NCBI RefSeq assembly: GCF_900129035.1
Contig: NZ_FQTW01000009.1
Coordinates: 22,817 to 86,816 of the forward strand
Reading direction: 5' to 3'
Source of the DNA: Psychroflexus salarius
GTDB taxonomy: Bacteria; Bacteroidota; Bacteroidia; Flavobacteriales; Flavobacteriaceae
Length of the DNA stretch: 64,000 nucleotides
The notes under the pieces were generated by a model. The model saw only the letters and a list, made by a program, of their open reading frames with translations. It did not search any database and was not told where the DNA came from. The translations under genes and the position numbers were made by a program. This document shows positions 19,533 to 26,770 of the stretch, one piece after another (within the stretch, counting starts at the first letter, position 1; each line of letters begins with the position of its first letter).

Positions 19533-19730
19533 CTATTGTAAGATTTCAAAATCTTGACTACTGTTTAAACTTGCTTTGCGTACATTAAGAACACTGTTGT
19601 CTGGGTTAACTGAAAATTCAACAATAATTATAAGCTCTATATTAGTTATTATAATTTGTTATAGAATTAAATACAAAAAATTTAAAACTTGTTTTCATAT
19701 CAAAAACTTCTCTTTACCTTTGTACCACAT

Positions 19731-19810
19731 CTCAAAGGGGTGTTTTGCGAAAGTGAAACTGAGATTATACCCAATGAACCTGGGCAGGTAATGCTGCCAA
19801 GGGAATTGAA
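19731..19810 (+). promoter_or_regulatory. TPP riboswitch aptamer (THI element)
   Basis: The conserved core blocks are present in order: AGGGGTG, CTGAGATTATACCC, GAACCTG, a GGCAGGTAATGCTGCC arm, and AAGGGAA. The closing helix P1 can form between TCAA (19732-19735) and TTGA (19806-19809). It lies about 125 bp upstream of a TonB-dependent receptor, so it should reduce expression of that receptor when thiamine pyrophosphate is abundant. Confidence 0.95.
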
Positions 19811-19827
19811 TAGCCAGCTTTATAACC

Positions 19828-19880
19828 TGGTTAATCGCATGCGACACTCCTGTTAACCAAAGAGGTTATCAGGATTTTTT
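19828..19880 (+). terminator. riboswitch expression platform: terminator and antiterminator
   Basis: The terminator stem pairs 19849-19858 (CCTGTTAACC) with 19864-19873 (GGTTATCAGG), 9 of 10 positions, followed by A and six T. An alternative helix pairs TGGTTAA (19828-19834) with TTAACCA (19853-19859), which would remove the left arm of the terminator. The 10-bp palindrome TCGCATGCGA (19835-19844) lies inside this antiterminator loop. This is a transcription-attenuation layout. Confidence 0.8.
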
Positions 19881-19917
19881 ATTTTAATGTTTAACTTAAA
19901 GAATAATTGCCCCTTTT

Positions 19918-19938
19918 ATTCGTAAATTTTTTACGAAT
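19918..19938 (+). promoter_or_regulatory. hairpin overlapping receptor start codon
   Basis: ATTCGTAAA (19918-19926) and TTTACGAAT (19930-19938) form a 9-bp perfect stem with a 3-nt loop, and the right arm includes the first two bases of the ATG at 19937. It could limit ribosome access. It is separate from the upstream terminator. Confidence 0.45.
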
Positions 19939-22294
19939 GAAAACTAAATTATTGTTTTTAATGGCGATCTGTGCAGTAGGCCTTAATTACGCACAAAACT
20001 TGACGATAAGTGGTAAAATCACTTATCAAAACAAAGCCTTGCCTGGTGTGACTGTTTATGCCGAAGGTCAACCAAATGCAACAACTTCAGCAAAAGATGG
20101 CACTTATAGCCTGAACTTGAAAAAAGGTAATTACACGATTATATTCAGTTATGGTAATACTTACCAAACTGAAATTAATCTAACAGAATCAACTGAGTTT
20201 GATCTTAAATGGGAAAAAACCATTGAATCACTTAATGAAGTATTGGTGAATTCAGTTCGGGTCAAAGCCGATTCTCCGATCACACATACCAATTTATCAA
20301 AAGCTGAAATTGAAGAACGCAACTTAGGACAAGATATTCCAATCTTAATGAAGTTTATGCCGTCTGTTGTCTCAACTTCTGATGCTGGTAATGGTGTTGG
20401 TTATACAGGAATTCGAGTAAGAGGTAGCGATGCATCACGTGTAAATGTAACCATTAACGGCATTCCTTATAACGATCAAGAAAGTCAAGGTACTTTTTGG
20501 GTTAATTTGCCAGATTTTGCTTCTTCAACACAAAATCTTCAACTACAACGTGGTGTTGGGACTTCCACTAATGGCTCTGGTGCATTTGGAGCGAGTTTGA
20601 ATCTATTAACCGAGGCGGCTTCAACCGAAGCTAATGCTAGTATTTCTAATTCCTATGGTTCATTTAATACCCGAAAACATAATGTAACCTACTCAACTGG
20701 TTTGCTTCAAGATAAGTTTGAAATTTCTGGACGTTTATCTCAAATTAAATCTGATGGCTATGTAGATCGGGCATTTTCAGATTTAAAATCTTATTTTTTG
20801 CAAGGGGTTTTTACTGAAGGTGATACCTATATTAAAGCCTTAACTTTTGGTGGCCATAACATCACTTATCAATCTTGGTTTGGGATTGATGCTCAAACAC
20901 TTCAAAATGATAGAACTTTTAATCCTGCTGGCGAATATGTTGATGCCCAAGGGAATACAAAATACTATGATAATGAAGTAGATGATTATAAGCAAGACCA
21001 TTATCAGTTGCATTGGCACCAAAATTTAAATAGTAATTGGTCTTCAAAATTAAGCTTAAACTACACCTATGGTCGCGGATTTTTTGAACAGTATGTAGAT
21101 GAAGCTAACTTGGCTTTTCATAATATTTCTAATGCAGGTCGCACAGAATCTGACTTAATTAGACGGCGTTGGTTAGATAATGATTATTTTGTGTCGAGTT
21201 TAGATTTAAATTATCAAGACAAGAATTTAGTCCTTAATTCTGGCGTATTTTACAGTTTTTACACTAACGACCACTTTGGTGAAGTAATTTGGAGCCGTTT
21301 TGCTGGAGATTCTGAGATTCGTGATCCTTATTATAATGGCGATGGTACTAAAAATGAATTCACTATTTTCTCGAAAGCGACATACAAGTTTAACGAGCAA
21401 TGGCAGGCGTTTTTAGACCTTCAAGGCCGATTTGTGAGTTATGAAACTTCAGGTTTTACCTCTGACAAAGTGGCGATGAATGTCGATCAAAACTATGAAT
21501 TTTTTAATCCAAAACTTGGTTTAAGTTACCAGCTTGATAAGGCTAATCAATTTTACTTCTCATACGGAAAAGCTCACCGAGAACCACGCCGAACTGATTT
21601 TGAAAATAATATTACCAAAGCTGAAGAGCTAGATGATTTTGAGTTAGGCTGGCGTTATGTCACCGACAAGGTTGAAGTTAACACGAATGCTTATTATATG
21701 TACTACAACAATCAAATGGTGCTCACTGGTGCTTTAGACGATGTTGGTGCGCCAATTCGAGAAACGTCTGGCAAAAGTTACCGTTTAGGTTTAGAGCTTG
21801 ATGCACAAATTAAATTATCTAAAAACTTCAGCTTAATGCCAAATGTTGCAGTAAGTCAAAACAAAAATATCGACTTTATTGCTGAATTAGATGGGCAGTT
21901 ACAAAATTTAGGTAATACCAATATTTCGTTTTCACCAGAACTTATAGCTGCCAACCAGTTTGTGTTTCATCCCACTAAAAACTTTCAAATGGGCTTGTTG
22001 AGCAAGTTTGTTGGTGAACAATATATGGGGAATATCGATAGTGAAGTTTCTAAATTAGATTCTTTTTTTACAACAGATTTTAACTTGGTTTATCGTTGGG
22101 ACAATGCACCGATGTTTAAAAGTATTGTGTTTACGGGCTTAGTGAATAATGTGTTTGACGAGCAGTATGTCTCTAATGGTTATTTTTATACTTACGACGT
22201 GGTTAACAATGGTAATACCGAAACAATTGGAGGCGCTGGATATTATCCACAAGCTGGTATTAACTTTTTACTAGGCGTTGAGTTAAAATTTTAA
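19937..22294 (+). CDS. TonB-dependent receptor under TPP riboswitch (thiamine uptake)
   Basis: The ATG at 19937 gives 785 residues with a clean signal peptide (ending GLNYAQ); an upstream in-frame start at 19907 is less likely. Domains are a CarboxypepD-regulatory-like N-terminal extension (about 20-100), a plug (TNLSKAEIEERNLGQDIP, then GIRVRGSDASRVNVTINGIP) and a 22-strand barrel to the end. The preceding TPP riboswitch makes thiamine or a thiamine precursor the most probable substrate, as for riboswitch-controlled receptors in Bacteroides. No inner-membrane thiamine transporter gene lies beside it. A hairpin covers the start codon. Confidence 0.92.
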   Translation: MKTKLLFLMAICAVGLNYAQNLTISGKITYQNKALPGVTVYAEGQPNATTSAKDGTYSLNLKKGNYTIIFSYGNTYQTEINLTESTEFDLKWEKTIESLNEVLVNSVRVKADSPITHTNLSKAEIEERNLGQDIPILMKFMPSVVSTSDAGNGVGYTGIRVRGSDASRVNVTINGIPYNDQESQGTFWVNLPDFASSTQNLQLQRGVGTSTNGSGAFGASLNLLTEAASTEANASISNSYGSFNTRKHNVTYSTGLLQDKFEISGRLSQIKSDGYVDRAFSDLKSYFLQGVFTEGDTYIKALTFGGHNITYQSWFGIDAQTLQNDRTFNPAGEYVDAQGNTKYYDNEVDDYKQDHYQLHWHQNLNSNWSSKLSLNYTYGRGFFEQYVDEANLAFHNISNAGRTESDLIRRRWLDNDYFVSSLDLNYQDKNLVLNSGVFYSFYTNDHFGEVIWSRFAGDSEIRDPYYNGDGTKNEFTIFSKATYKFNEQWQAFLDLQGRFVSYETSGFTSDKVAMNVDQNYEFFNPKLGLSYQLDKANQFYFSYGKAHREPRRTDFENNITKAEELDDFELGWRYVTDKVEVNTNAYYMYYNNQMVLTGALDDVGAPIRETSGKSYRLGLELDAQIKLSKNFSLMPNVAVSQNKNIDFIAELDGQLQNLGNTNISFSPELIAANQFVFHPTKNFQMGLLSKFVGEQYMGNIDSEVSKLDSFFTTDFNLVYRWDNAPMFKSIVFTGLVNNVFDEQYVSNGYFYTYDVVNNGNTETIGGAGYYPQAGINFLLGVELKF

Positions 22295-22316
22295 AATTTA
22301 ATTAGTTTCATTACAA

Positions 22317-22347
22317 AAGCAGTTGCATCTTTGTAGCTGCTTTTTTT
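22317..22347 (+). terminator. intrinsic terminator after thiamine receptor
   Basis: An imperfect 10-bp stem (AGCAGTTGCA with TGTAGCTGCT) is followed by seven T. It ends the receptor transcript just before the next gene. Confidence 0.75.
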
Positions 22348-22355
22348 ATTAAATA

Positions 22356-22787
22356 GTGAAACACGTAAAACAACTTAATAACTTAAAAAAGCTTTCGGGA
22401 GCAAAGGCTAATTTTTCAGAAGCCGACTTTACTGAAAAGCCCACTTTGTTTTTATTTTATAATAATCAATGTTTGGGTTGTACAGGTCGTGCCATTCCTT
22501 TTGCTTACAAACTTCAAAATGAGTTTGCTTGTCGTTTAATTTTAATCCATTCAGACTTTGGTAGGGTTTCAACCGAAGAAGAAATTAAATCAATTTTCAC
22601 GGTAACTGAAATTCCTTTTGAAATTTATAAAGATGAAAATCATCAATTATACAATCACTTCAATTGTGAAGGCACACCACATTGGGTGTTATTTAATCAA
22701 CAAGCTGAAGTGATTCAATCTATTTTTGGTTCGCAAGCAAATGCTCAAAATCGCTTATTTTATAGCTTAGATGAAGTCACACGATAA
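22356..22787 (+). CDS. thioredoxin-like fold protein
   Basis: This 143-residue protein begins at a GTG at 22356, only 9 bp after the T run of the preceding terminator. It has no signal peptide. The thioredoxin fold is suggested by FLFYNNQCLGCTGRAIPFA with a CLGC active-site pair at about residues 38-41 and by the cis-Pro region EGTPHWVLFN. Redox partner and role are unknown. The closeness to the terminator implies its promoter overlaps that hairpin, or that it depends on readthrough. Confidence 0.7.
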   Translation: MKHVKQLNNLKKLSGAKANFSEADFTEKPTLFLFYNNQCLGCTGRAIPFAYKLQNEFACRLILIHSDFGRVSTEEEIKSIFTVTEIPFEIYKDENHQLYNHFNCEGTPHWVLFNQQAEVIQSIFGSQANAQNRLFYSLDEVTR

Positions 22788-22827
22788 TAGTTGAAGTTTT
22801 AGTACTTTAGTCACAAATTTATAACCT

Positions 22828-23349
22828 TTGTATTCCTTTTTGTTTCATAGAATTTTAGGCTGGAAAATTACAGGCCAATTTAACCCTCAAATTAAAAAGT
22901 CTGTTGTTATTGTTGCACCACATACACATTGGCATGACTTTATTATTGGGGCTTTAACTAGAGCTATTATTAATGTGAACATTAATTTTGTAGCAAAAAA
23001 AGAATTGTTTAAATGGCCTTTTGGTCTTTATTTTAGATGGATGGGCGGCACACCGATTGACCGTTCAAAATCTAAAAACACGGTTGCTCAAGTTGTAGAG
23101 GTTTTTAAGTCTAAAGCTGAATTTAGACTTGCTATTGCTCCTGAAGGCACAAGAAAAAAAGTGAAGCACTGGAAAACAGGCTTCTATTATATGGCACTTG
23201 AAGCCGAAGTTCCTATTATCTCAGTTGCGTTTGACTATCAACAAAGAGAAGTGAAAATTAGTGAAGCCTTTTATGTTTCAGGTAAGATTGAAGAAGACTT
23301 ACCTGAAATTCGGGCATTCTATCAAGATGTTAAAGGGAAACTGTATTAA
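22828..23349 (+). CDS. 1-acylglycerol-3-phosphate acyltransferase-like protein
   Basis: This 173-residue protein has PlsC-family blocks: HTHWHD (block I, the catalytic HX4D, about residue 32), GGTPIDRSKSK (block II) and IAPEGTRKKVKHWKTGFYYMA (block III). It is a short, soluble-looking version common in Flavobacteriaceae and acylates a glycerol-phosphate-type acceptor by homology. No ATG is available near the expected N-terminus; a TTG at 22828 gives MYSFLFHRILGWK, and a second TTG at 22840 is possible. Its 3' end overlaps the convergent ribE by 4 bp. Confidence 0.82.
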   Translation: MYSFLFHRILGWKITGQFNPQIKKSVVIVAPHTHWHDFIIGALTRAIINVNINFVAKKELFKWPFGLYFRWMGGTPIDRSKSKNTVAQVVEVFKSKAEFRLAIAPEGTRKKVKHWKTGFYYMALEAEVPIISVAFDYQQREVKISEAFYVSGKIEEDLPEIRAFYQDVKGKLY

Positions 23350-23936
23350 GATTTTAACTCCATTAAACGTTTCACGTATTTACCAATGACATCAAACTCC
23401 AAATTGACAGTATCTCCAGCTTTTAAATGTTTAAAATTGGTGTGTTCATAAGTGTAAGGTATAATAGCCACGCTAAAGCTATCTAACTCAGAATTTACAA
23501 CAGTTAAGCTTACACCATTAACTGTAATTGAACCTTTTTCTATAGTTACATTGTGTAAACTTGTGTCGTAAGTAAAACGGTATTCCCAACTGCCATCAGT
23601 TTCTTTTACAAACTGGCAAGTAGCGGTTTGGTCTACGTGGCCTTGAACAATATGGCCATCTAAGTGCGCATTCATCCGCATACCACGTTCAAGGTTTATA
23701 ATGTCACCAACATTTAGTTTGCCTAGATTGGTTTTGTCAAGTGTTTCTTGAATAGCTGTAACGGTATAGACATCGTTTTTAATATCTACAACAGTTAAGC
23801 AAACCCCGTTATGAGCAACACTTTGGTCAATTTTTAGTTCTTTAGTAAAGCTGGCTTTAATACTAAAGTCAACATTGGTTTGATGAGGTTGAATAGCAAT
23901 TATTTCGCCAAGTTCTTCAATGATTCCTGTAAACAT
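23346..23936 (-). CDS. ribE: riboflavin synthase alpha subunit
   Basis: The 196-residue protein opens with MFTGIIEELGEI, the family signature. It has the two homologous beta-barrel lumazine-binding halves: half 1 has HNGVCLTVVD, half 2 has VNGVSLTVVN. It converts two 6,7-dimethyl-8-ribityllumazine molecules into riboflavin and an amino-pyrimidine. It is divergent from pdxA, with a 49-bp gap, and convergent with the acyltransferase gene. No FMN riboswitch is visible. Confidence 0.96.
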   Translation of the reverse strand: MFTGIIEELGEIIAIQPHQTNVDFSIKASFTKELKIDQSVAHNGVCLTVVDIKNDVYTVTAIQETLDKTNLGKLNVGDIINLERGMRMNAHLDGHIVQGHVDQTATCQFVKETDGSWEYRFTYDTSLHNVTIEKGSITVNGVSLTVVNSELDSFSVAIIPYTYEHTNFKHLKAGDTVNLEFDVIGKYVKRLMELKS

Positions 23937-23954
23937 AGTTGTAGATTATTTCGT

Positions 23955-23962
23955 TACCTTTG
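23955..23962 (+). promoter_or_regulatory. -7 promoter element of pdxA
   Basis: TACCTTTG matches the Bacteroidota -7 consensus TAnnTTTG, 23 bp before the pdxA start. The nearest TTG is 13 bp upstream, so the -33 element is weak or absent. Confidence 0.5.
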
Positions 23963-23985
23963 TGCTACAAAAATAGTTTAATTTC

Positions 23986-25047
23986 ATGAGAAATCAGTCC
24001 ATTATAAAAGTAGGAATAAGTATCGGTGATATGAATGGTGTTGGGCCTGAAATCATTTTGAAAACCTTAGAAGATAAACGTATATTAGAATTATTTACAC
24101 CTGTTATTTTTGCCAACTCTAAGTTGATGTCTTTTTTTGCCAAGCACTATAAAACCAAGTTGAAGTTTAACGGTGTTTTGAAAGCTAGTGATGCTGTAGA
24201 AGGCAAGATTAATGTAGTAAATGTTTGGCGAGAAGGTGTTGATATCAATTTCGGGCAAGAAGACAAAACGGTAGGTTCTTATGCTATAAAGTCTTTAAAA
24301 GCAGCTACTCAAGCTTTAATACACAACGAAGTTCAAACCCTTGTTACTGCGCCAATCCATAAAAACTCAATACAATCAGACGAATTTAAATTTCCTGGTC
24401 ATACCGATTTTTTAGCGCAAGAATTACGTGGTGATAGCTTAATGTTTATGGTCTCTAACCAAATTAGACTAGGCTTACTGACCGACCATGTGCCTGTAAA
24501 AGATGTGGTTAACCATATTACCACTAAATCACTCAAGCAAAAAGTAAACGCCATTCACAATTCATTAAAAGTAGATTTTAACATTCGCGAACCCAAAATT
24601 GCAGTTTTAGGGGTTAACCCTCATAACGGTGATAATGGAGTTATAGGAACGGAAGACGATGAAATTATAAAACCAGCCTTAAAGTCATTTGTTGATGAAG
24701 GTAAATTTGTATTTGGCCCTTATGCCGCAGATAGTTTTTTTGGAAGCCAGAATTATAAAAAATTCGATGCTGTTTTAGCCGCTTATCACGATCAAGGTTT
24801 AATCCCGTTTAAAACCTTATCATTTGGTAAAGGTGTTAATTTTACAGCTGGTTTAAACCGAATCAGAACATCTCCAGATCATGGAACCGCTTTTGATATT
24901 GCAGGGAAAGGTGAAGCTGATCACTCTTCATTTCAAGAAGCTATTTTTACAGCTATACAGCTATTTAAAAACCGAATGGAGTATATTCGGCTGAATAAAA
25001 ACGCTTTAGAAACACAAAAACCGCAAGAATATAGAAACAATAAATAG
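23986..25047 (+). CDS. pdxA: 4-hydroxythreonine-4-phosphate dehydrogenase
   Basis: The 353-residue protein carries out the NAD-dependent oxidation in the DXP-dependent pyridoxal phosphate pathway. Family motifs are SIGDMNGVGPEIILK at the N-terminus, TAPIHKNSIQSDEFKFPGHT (His and substrate binding), LLTDHVPV, VLGVNPHNGDNGVIGTED, and AAYHDQGLIPFKTLSFGKGV with the metal-binding His. Length fits the family (about 330-350). It is followed after a 46-bp gap with its own promoter by DUF177. Confidence 0.96.
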   Translation: MRNQSIIKVGISIGDMNGVGPEIILKTLEDKRILELFTPVIFANSKLMSFFAKHYKTKLKFNGVLKASDAVEGKINVVNVWREGVDINFGQEDKTVGSYAIKSLKAATQALIHNEVQTLVTAPIHKNSIQSDEFKFPGHTDFLAQELRGDSLMFMVSNQIRLGLLTDHVPVKDVVNHITTKSLKQKVNAIHNSLKVDFNIREPKIAVLGVNPHNGDNGVIGTEDDEIIKPALKSFVDEGKFVFGPYAADSFFGSQNYKKFDAVLAAYHDQGLIPFKTLSFGKGVNFTAGLNRIRTSPDHGTAFDIAGKGEADHSSFQEAIFTAIQLFKNRMEYIRLNKNALETQKPQEYRNNK

Positions 25048-25066
25048 ATTGTTGAAAAAATTTTAA

Positions 25067-25074
25067 TATATTTG
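25067..25074 (+). promoter_or_regulatory. -7 promoter element of DUF177-rpmF operon
   Basis: TATATTTG is a perfect -7 element, preceded by TTG motifs at 25049 and 25052. It lies 19 bp before the DUF177 start. Confidence 0.55.
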
Positions 25075-25093
25075 CACGCTCAAAACTGATGTT

Positions 25094-25630
25094 ATGATGA
25101 AGGATTTAGAAGCTTACGTCATTAAATTTGTAGGTTTAAAGCAAGGGAAACACCAGTTTGAGTACAAAATTACTGACGAGTTCTTTGATTTTTTTGAATA
25201 TGATGACTTCAACACAGCTGAAGTAAATATGACCATTTTGTTGAATAAAAAAGCTAACATGTTAGAGTTTAGCTTTACAGCTAAAGGTAATATCAACTTA
25301 AATTGTGATGTATCTACTGAAGCTTACGACCAACCAGTTCAAAATACATTTGAGTTGGTGGTTAAGTTTGGAGACGAATATAATGATGATAACGAAGACC
25401 TGTTAATCTTACCATGGTCAGATTACGAGTTAAATATCGCGCATTACATTTATGAAACCATCGTTTTAGCGATACCGCAAAAGCGCATTCATCCAGGTGT
25501 TGAAGATGGAACATTAGATTCAGAAATCTTAGATAAATTAGACGAATTACAGCCTAAGGCTGAAGAAGATAAAAATGAGGATGATATTGATCCTCGATGG
25601 GAAGATTTAAAAAAATTATTAAACGATTAA
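25094..25630 (+). CDS. DUF177 (YceD-like) protein, L32/23S rRNA-associated
   Basis: This 178-residue acidic protein matches DUF177, encoded directly upstream of rpmF in most bacteria. The core has NLNCDVSTEAYDQPVQ, with one Cys of the pair seen in E. coli YceD, and PWSDYELNIAHYIYETIVLAIP. The C-terminus ends in WEDLKKLL. YceD is linked to 23S rRNA accumulation and ribosome assembly. It has two adjacent ATG codons at 25094 and 25097. rpmF begins 11 bp after its stop, so the two form an operon. Confidence 0.88.
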   Translation: MMKDLEAYVIKFVGLKQGKHQFEYKITDEFFDFFEYDDFNTAEVNMTILLNKKANMLEFSFTAKGNINLNCDVSTEAYDQPVQNTFELVVKFGDEYNDDNEDLLILPWSDYELNIAHYIYETIVLAIPQKRIHPGVEDGTLDSEILDKLDELQPKAEEDKNEDDIDPRWEDLKKLLND

Positions 25631-25641
25631 ATAGCTGAGTA

Positions 25642-25842
25642 ATGGCACATCCAAAGAGAAAAATTTCTAAAACAAGAAGAGATAAAAGACGTACGCATCT
25701 TAAGGCCGCAATGCCACAAATTGCTACAGATTCTACAACTGGTGAAGCGCACTTATACCATAGAGCGCACTGGAGTGAAGGTAAGCTTTACTACAGAGGC
25801 CAAGTGTTAATTGATAATACTGAAGAAGAAATCGTAGAGTAA
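25642..25842 (+). CDS. rpmF: 50S ribosomal protein L32
   Basis: A 66-residue basic protein starting [19 protein letters not shown], the L32 signature. It lacks the CxxC zinc ribbon found in many bacteria; the same positions read [13 protein letters not shown], so it is the zinc-free type usual in Bacteroidota. It is the second gene of the DUF177-rpmF operon and is followed by a strong terminator. Confidence 0.97.
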   Translation: MAHPKRKISKTRRDKRRTHLKAAMPQIATDSTTGEAHLYHRAHWSEGKLYYRGQVLIDNTEEEIVE

Positions 25843-25865
25843 ACGATTTTCACCTTATAATCATC

Positions 25866-25899
25866 AACTCCTTTGTTTTTATAATAAAGGAGTTTTTTT
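25866..25899 (+). terminator. intrinsic terminator of rpmF
   Basis: The stem AACTCCTTT/AAAGGAGTT (25866-25874 with 25886-25894) has an 11-nt loop and is followed by a T run. Confidence 0.85.
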
Positions 25900-25930
25900 G
25901 TTGTTTAACAATGTACATAAAGAATACAAA

Positions 25931-25960
25931 AAAACGCTAAACTATGAAGTTTAGCGTTTT
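25931..25960 (-). terminator. terminator of cold-shock gene (usable on both strands)
   Basis: A 13-bp perfect stem (AAAACGCTAAACT with its complement) encloses a 4-nt loop, with A runs on the left and T on the right. It lies 32 bp past the stop of the minus-strand csp gene and can back up the rpmF terminator. Confidence 0.85.
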
Positions 25961-25992
25961 TGAAAGTCTGAAAAATAAATTGTTTATATCAA

Positions 25993-26184
25993 TTAGATTA
26001 AACGTACGTTAGCAGCGTTTAAACCTTTTCTACCTTCTTCTTCGTTGTACTCAACAGCGTCTCCTTCGTTAAGAGAATCACCGTTTAAACTTGTGACGTG
26101 AACAAAAATATCTTCTCCTGTTTCGTCGTTTGTAATGAATCCATAACCTTTTGATTCATTGAAAAATTTAACTTTACCTTGCAT
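25993..26184 (-). CDS. cold-shock protein (CspA family)
   Basis: The 63-residue OB-fold protein contains RNP1 (KGYGFI) and RNP2 (DIFVHV) and starts MQGKVKFFNESKG. It binds single-stranded RNA or DNA and acts as an RNA chaperone. It is monocistronic, with its own promoter at about 26213-26239 and a long perfect terminator. The predicted leader is only about 20 nt, so it does not have the long thermosensor leader of E. coli cspA. Confidence 0.96.
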   Translation of the reverse strand: MQGKVKFFNESKGYGFITNDETGEDIFVHVTSLNGDSLNEGDAVEYNEEEGRKGLNAANVRLI

Positions 26185-26212
26185 AATGTAATAAAAATAA
26201 TTAATAATGCTA

Positions 26213-26239
26213 CAAATGTAAGTAATAATATCGACGCAA
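26213..26239 (-). promoter_or_regulatory. csp promoter
   Basis: On the minus strand TACATTTG (26220-26213) is a perfect -7 box, with TTG (26239-26237) 16 bp upstream of it. The start codon is about 30 bp downstream. Confidence 0.55.
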
Positions 26240-26529
26240 TGTTAGCTTAAGCTTAATTTATTTAAAATAGTTGGTAAACTTTTTTAATTTTAACCAATTG
26301 AAATTCTTGCAATTAAGCCACAATACTGAAAAGAGAGACTTAATTTGAATTGAAATATTTTTTAAAAATTTTCTTATTTCATTTGAAGTGATTAAGATGA
26401 GTTGAATATTAGTCACTTCAACTGTATATCTTCCCCAAACTGAGCCATCAATTATTATCCTTAGTTGATGATGGGAGCATTAAATTTACATACAAGCTGT
26501 AGTAAATTCGACCTTTAAAGATTAAATTA
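26240..26529. other. intergenic region with 9-bp hairpin, no gene
   Basis: No credible reading frame is present. TTGAAGTGA (26383-26391) and TCACTTCAA (26413-26421) form a perfect 9-bp stem with a 21-nt loop, without a T run on either strand. It lies downstream of the minus-strand small membrane gene and upstream of csp. It may be an RNA 3' structure. Confidence 0.4.
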
Positions 26530-26769
26530 TTAGAGTTGATCGTTATTACGCATTTTGTCCATGCGTTCTTTGGTTAAGGTGTAATCTTCAAGTTTTTTAC
26601 CTTTCCATCGGTGATATAAAAACAATGGCATTAAAATAAATGAAGATGCTAAAACAGATAAACCAATAATAAGTTCACCTAATTTTTCGTCTTCAAACTC
26701 CCTAATGCCAAAACCAGTAATAAATGCGGCAAGAATAATAAAAAATACAATTTTAATAAGTGTTTTCAT
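26530..26769 (-). CDS. small two-helix membrane protein
   Basis: This 79-residue protein starts MKTLIKIVFF, with its ATG at 26769 immediately after the stop of the ClC gene; an earlier ATG at 26787 would overlap that gene. Two hydrophobic segments (about residues 4-20 and 33-52) are joined by an acidic turn, and the tail is charged (YHRWKGKKLEDYTLTKERMDK). It probably works with, or is only cotranscribed with, the upstream ClC protein. Function unknown. Confidence 0.65.
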   Translation of the reverse strand: MKTLIKIVFFIILAAFITGFGIREFEDEKLGELIIGLSVLASSFILMPLFLYHRWKGKKLEDYTLTKERMDKMRNNDQL

Positions 26770-26770
26770 T

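Noticed and set aside
19576..19791. 71-residue open frame between dihydroorotase and the thiamine receptor
   Set aside because: It runs through the TPP aptamer, which explains the sequence better.
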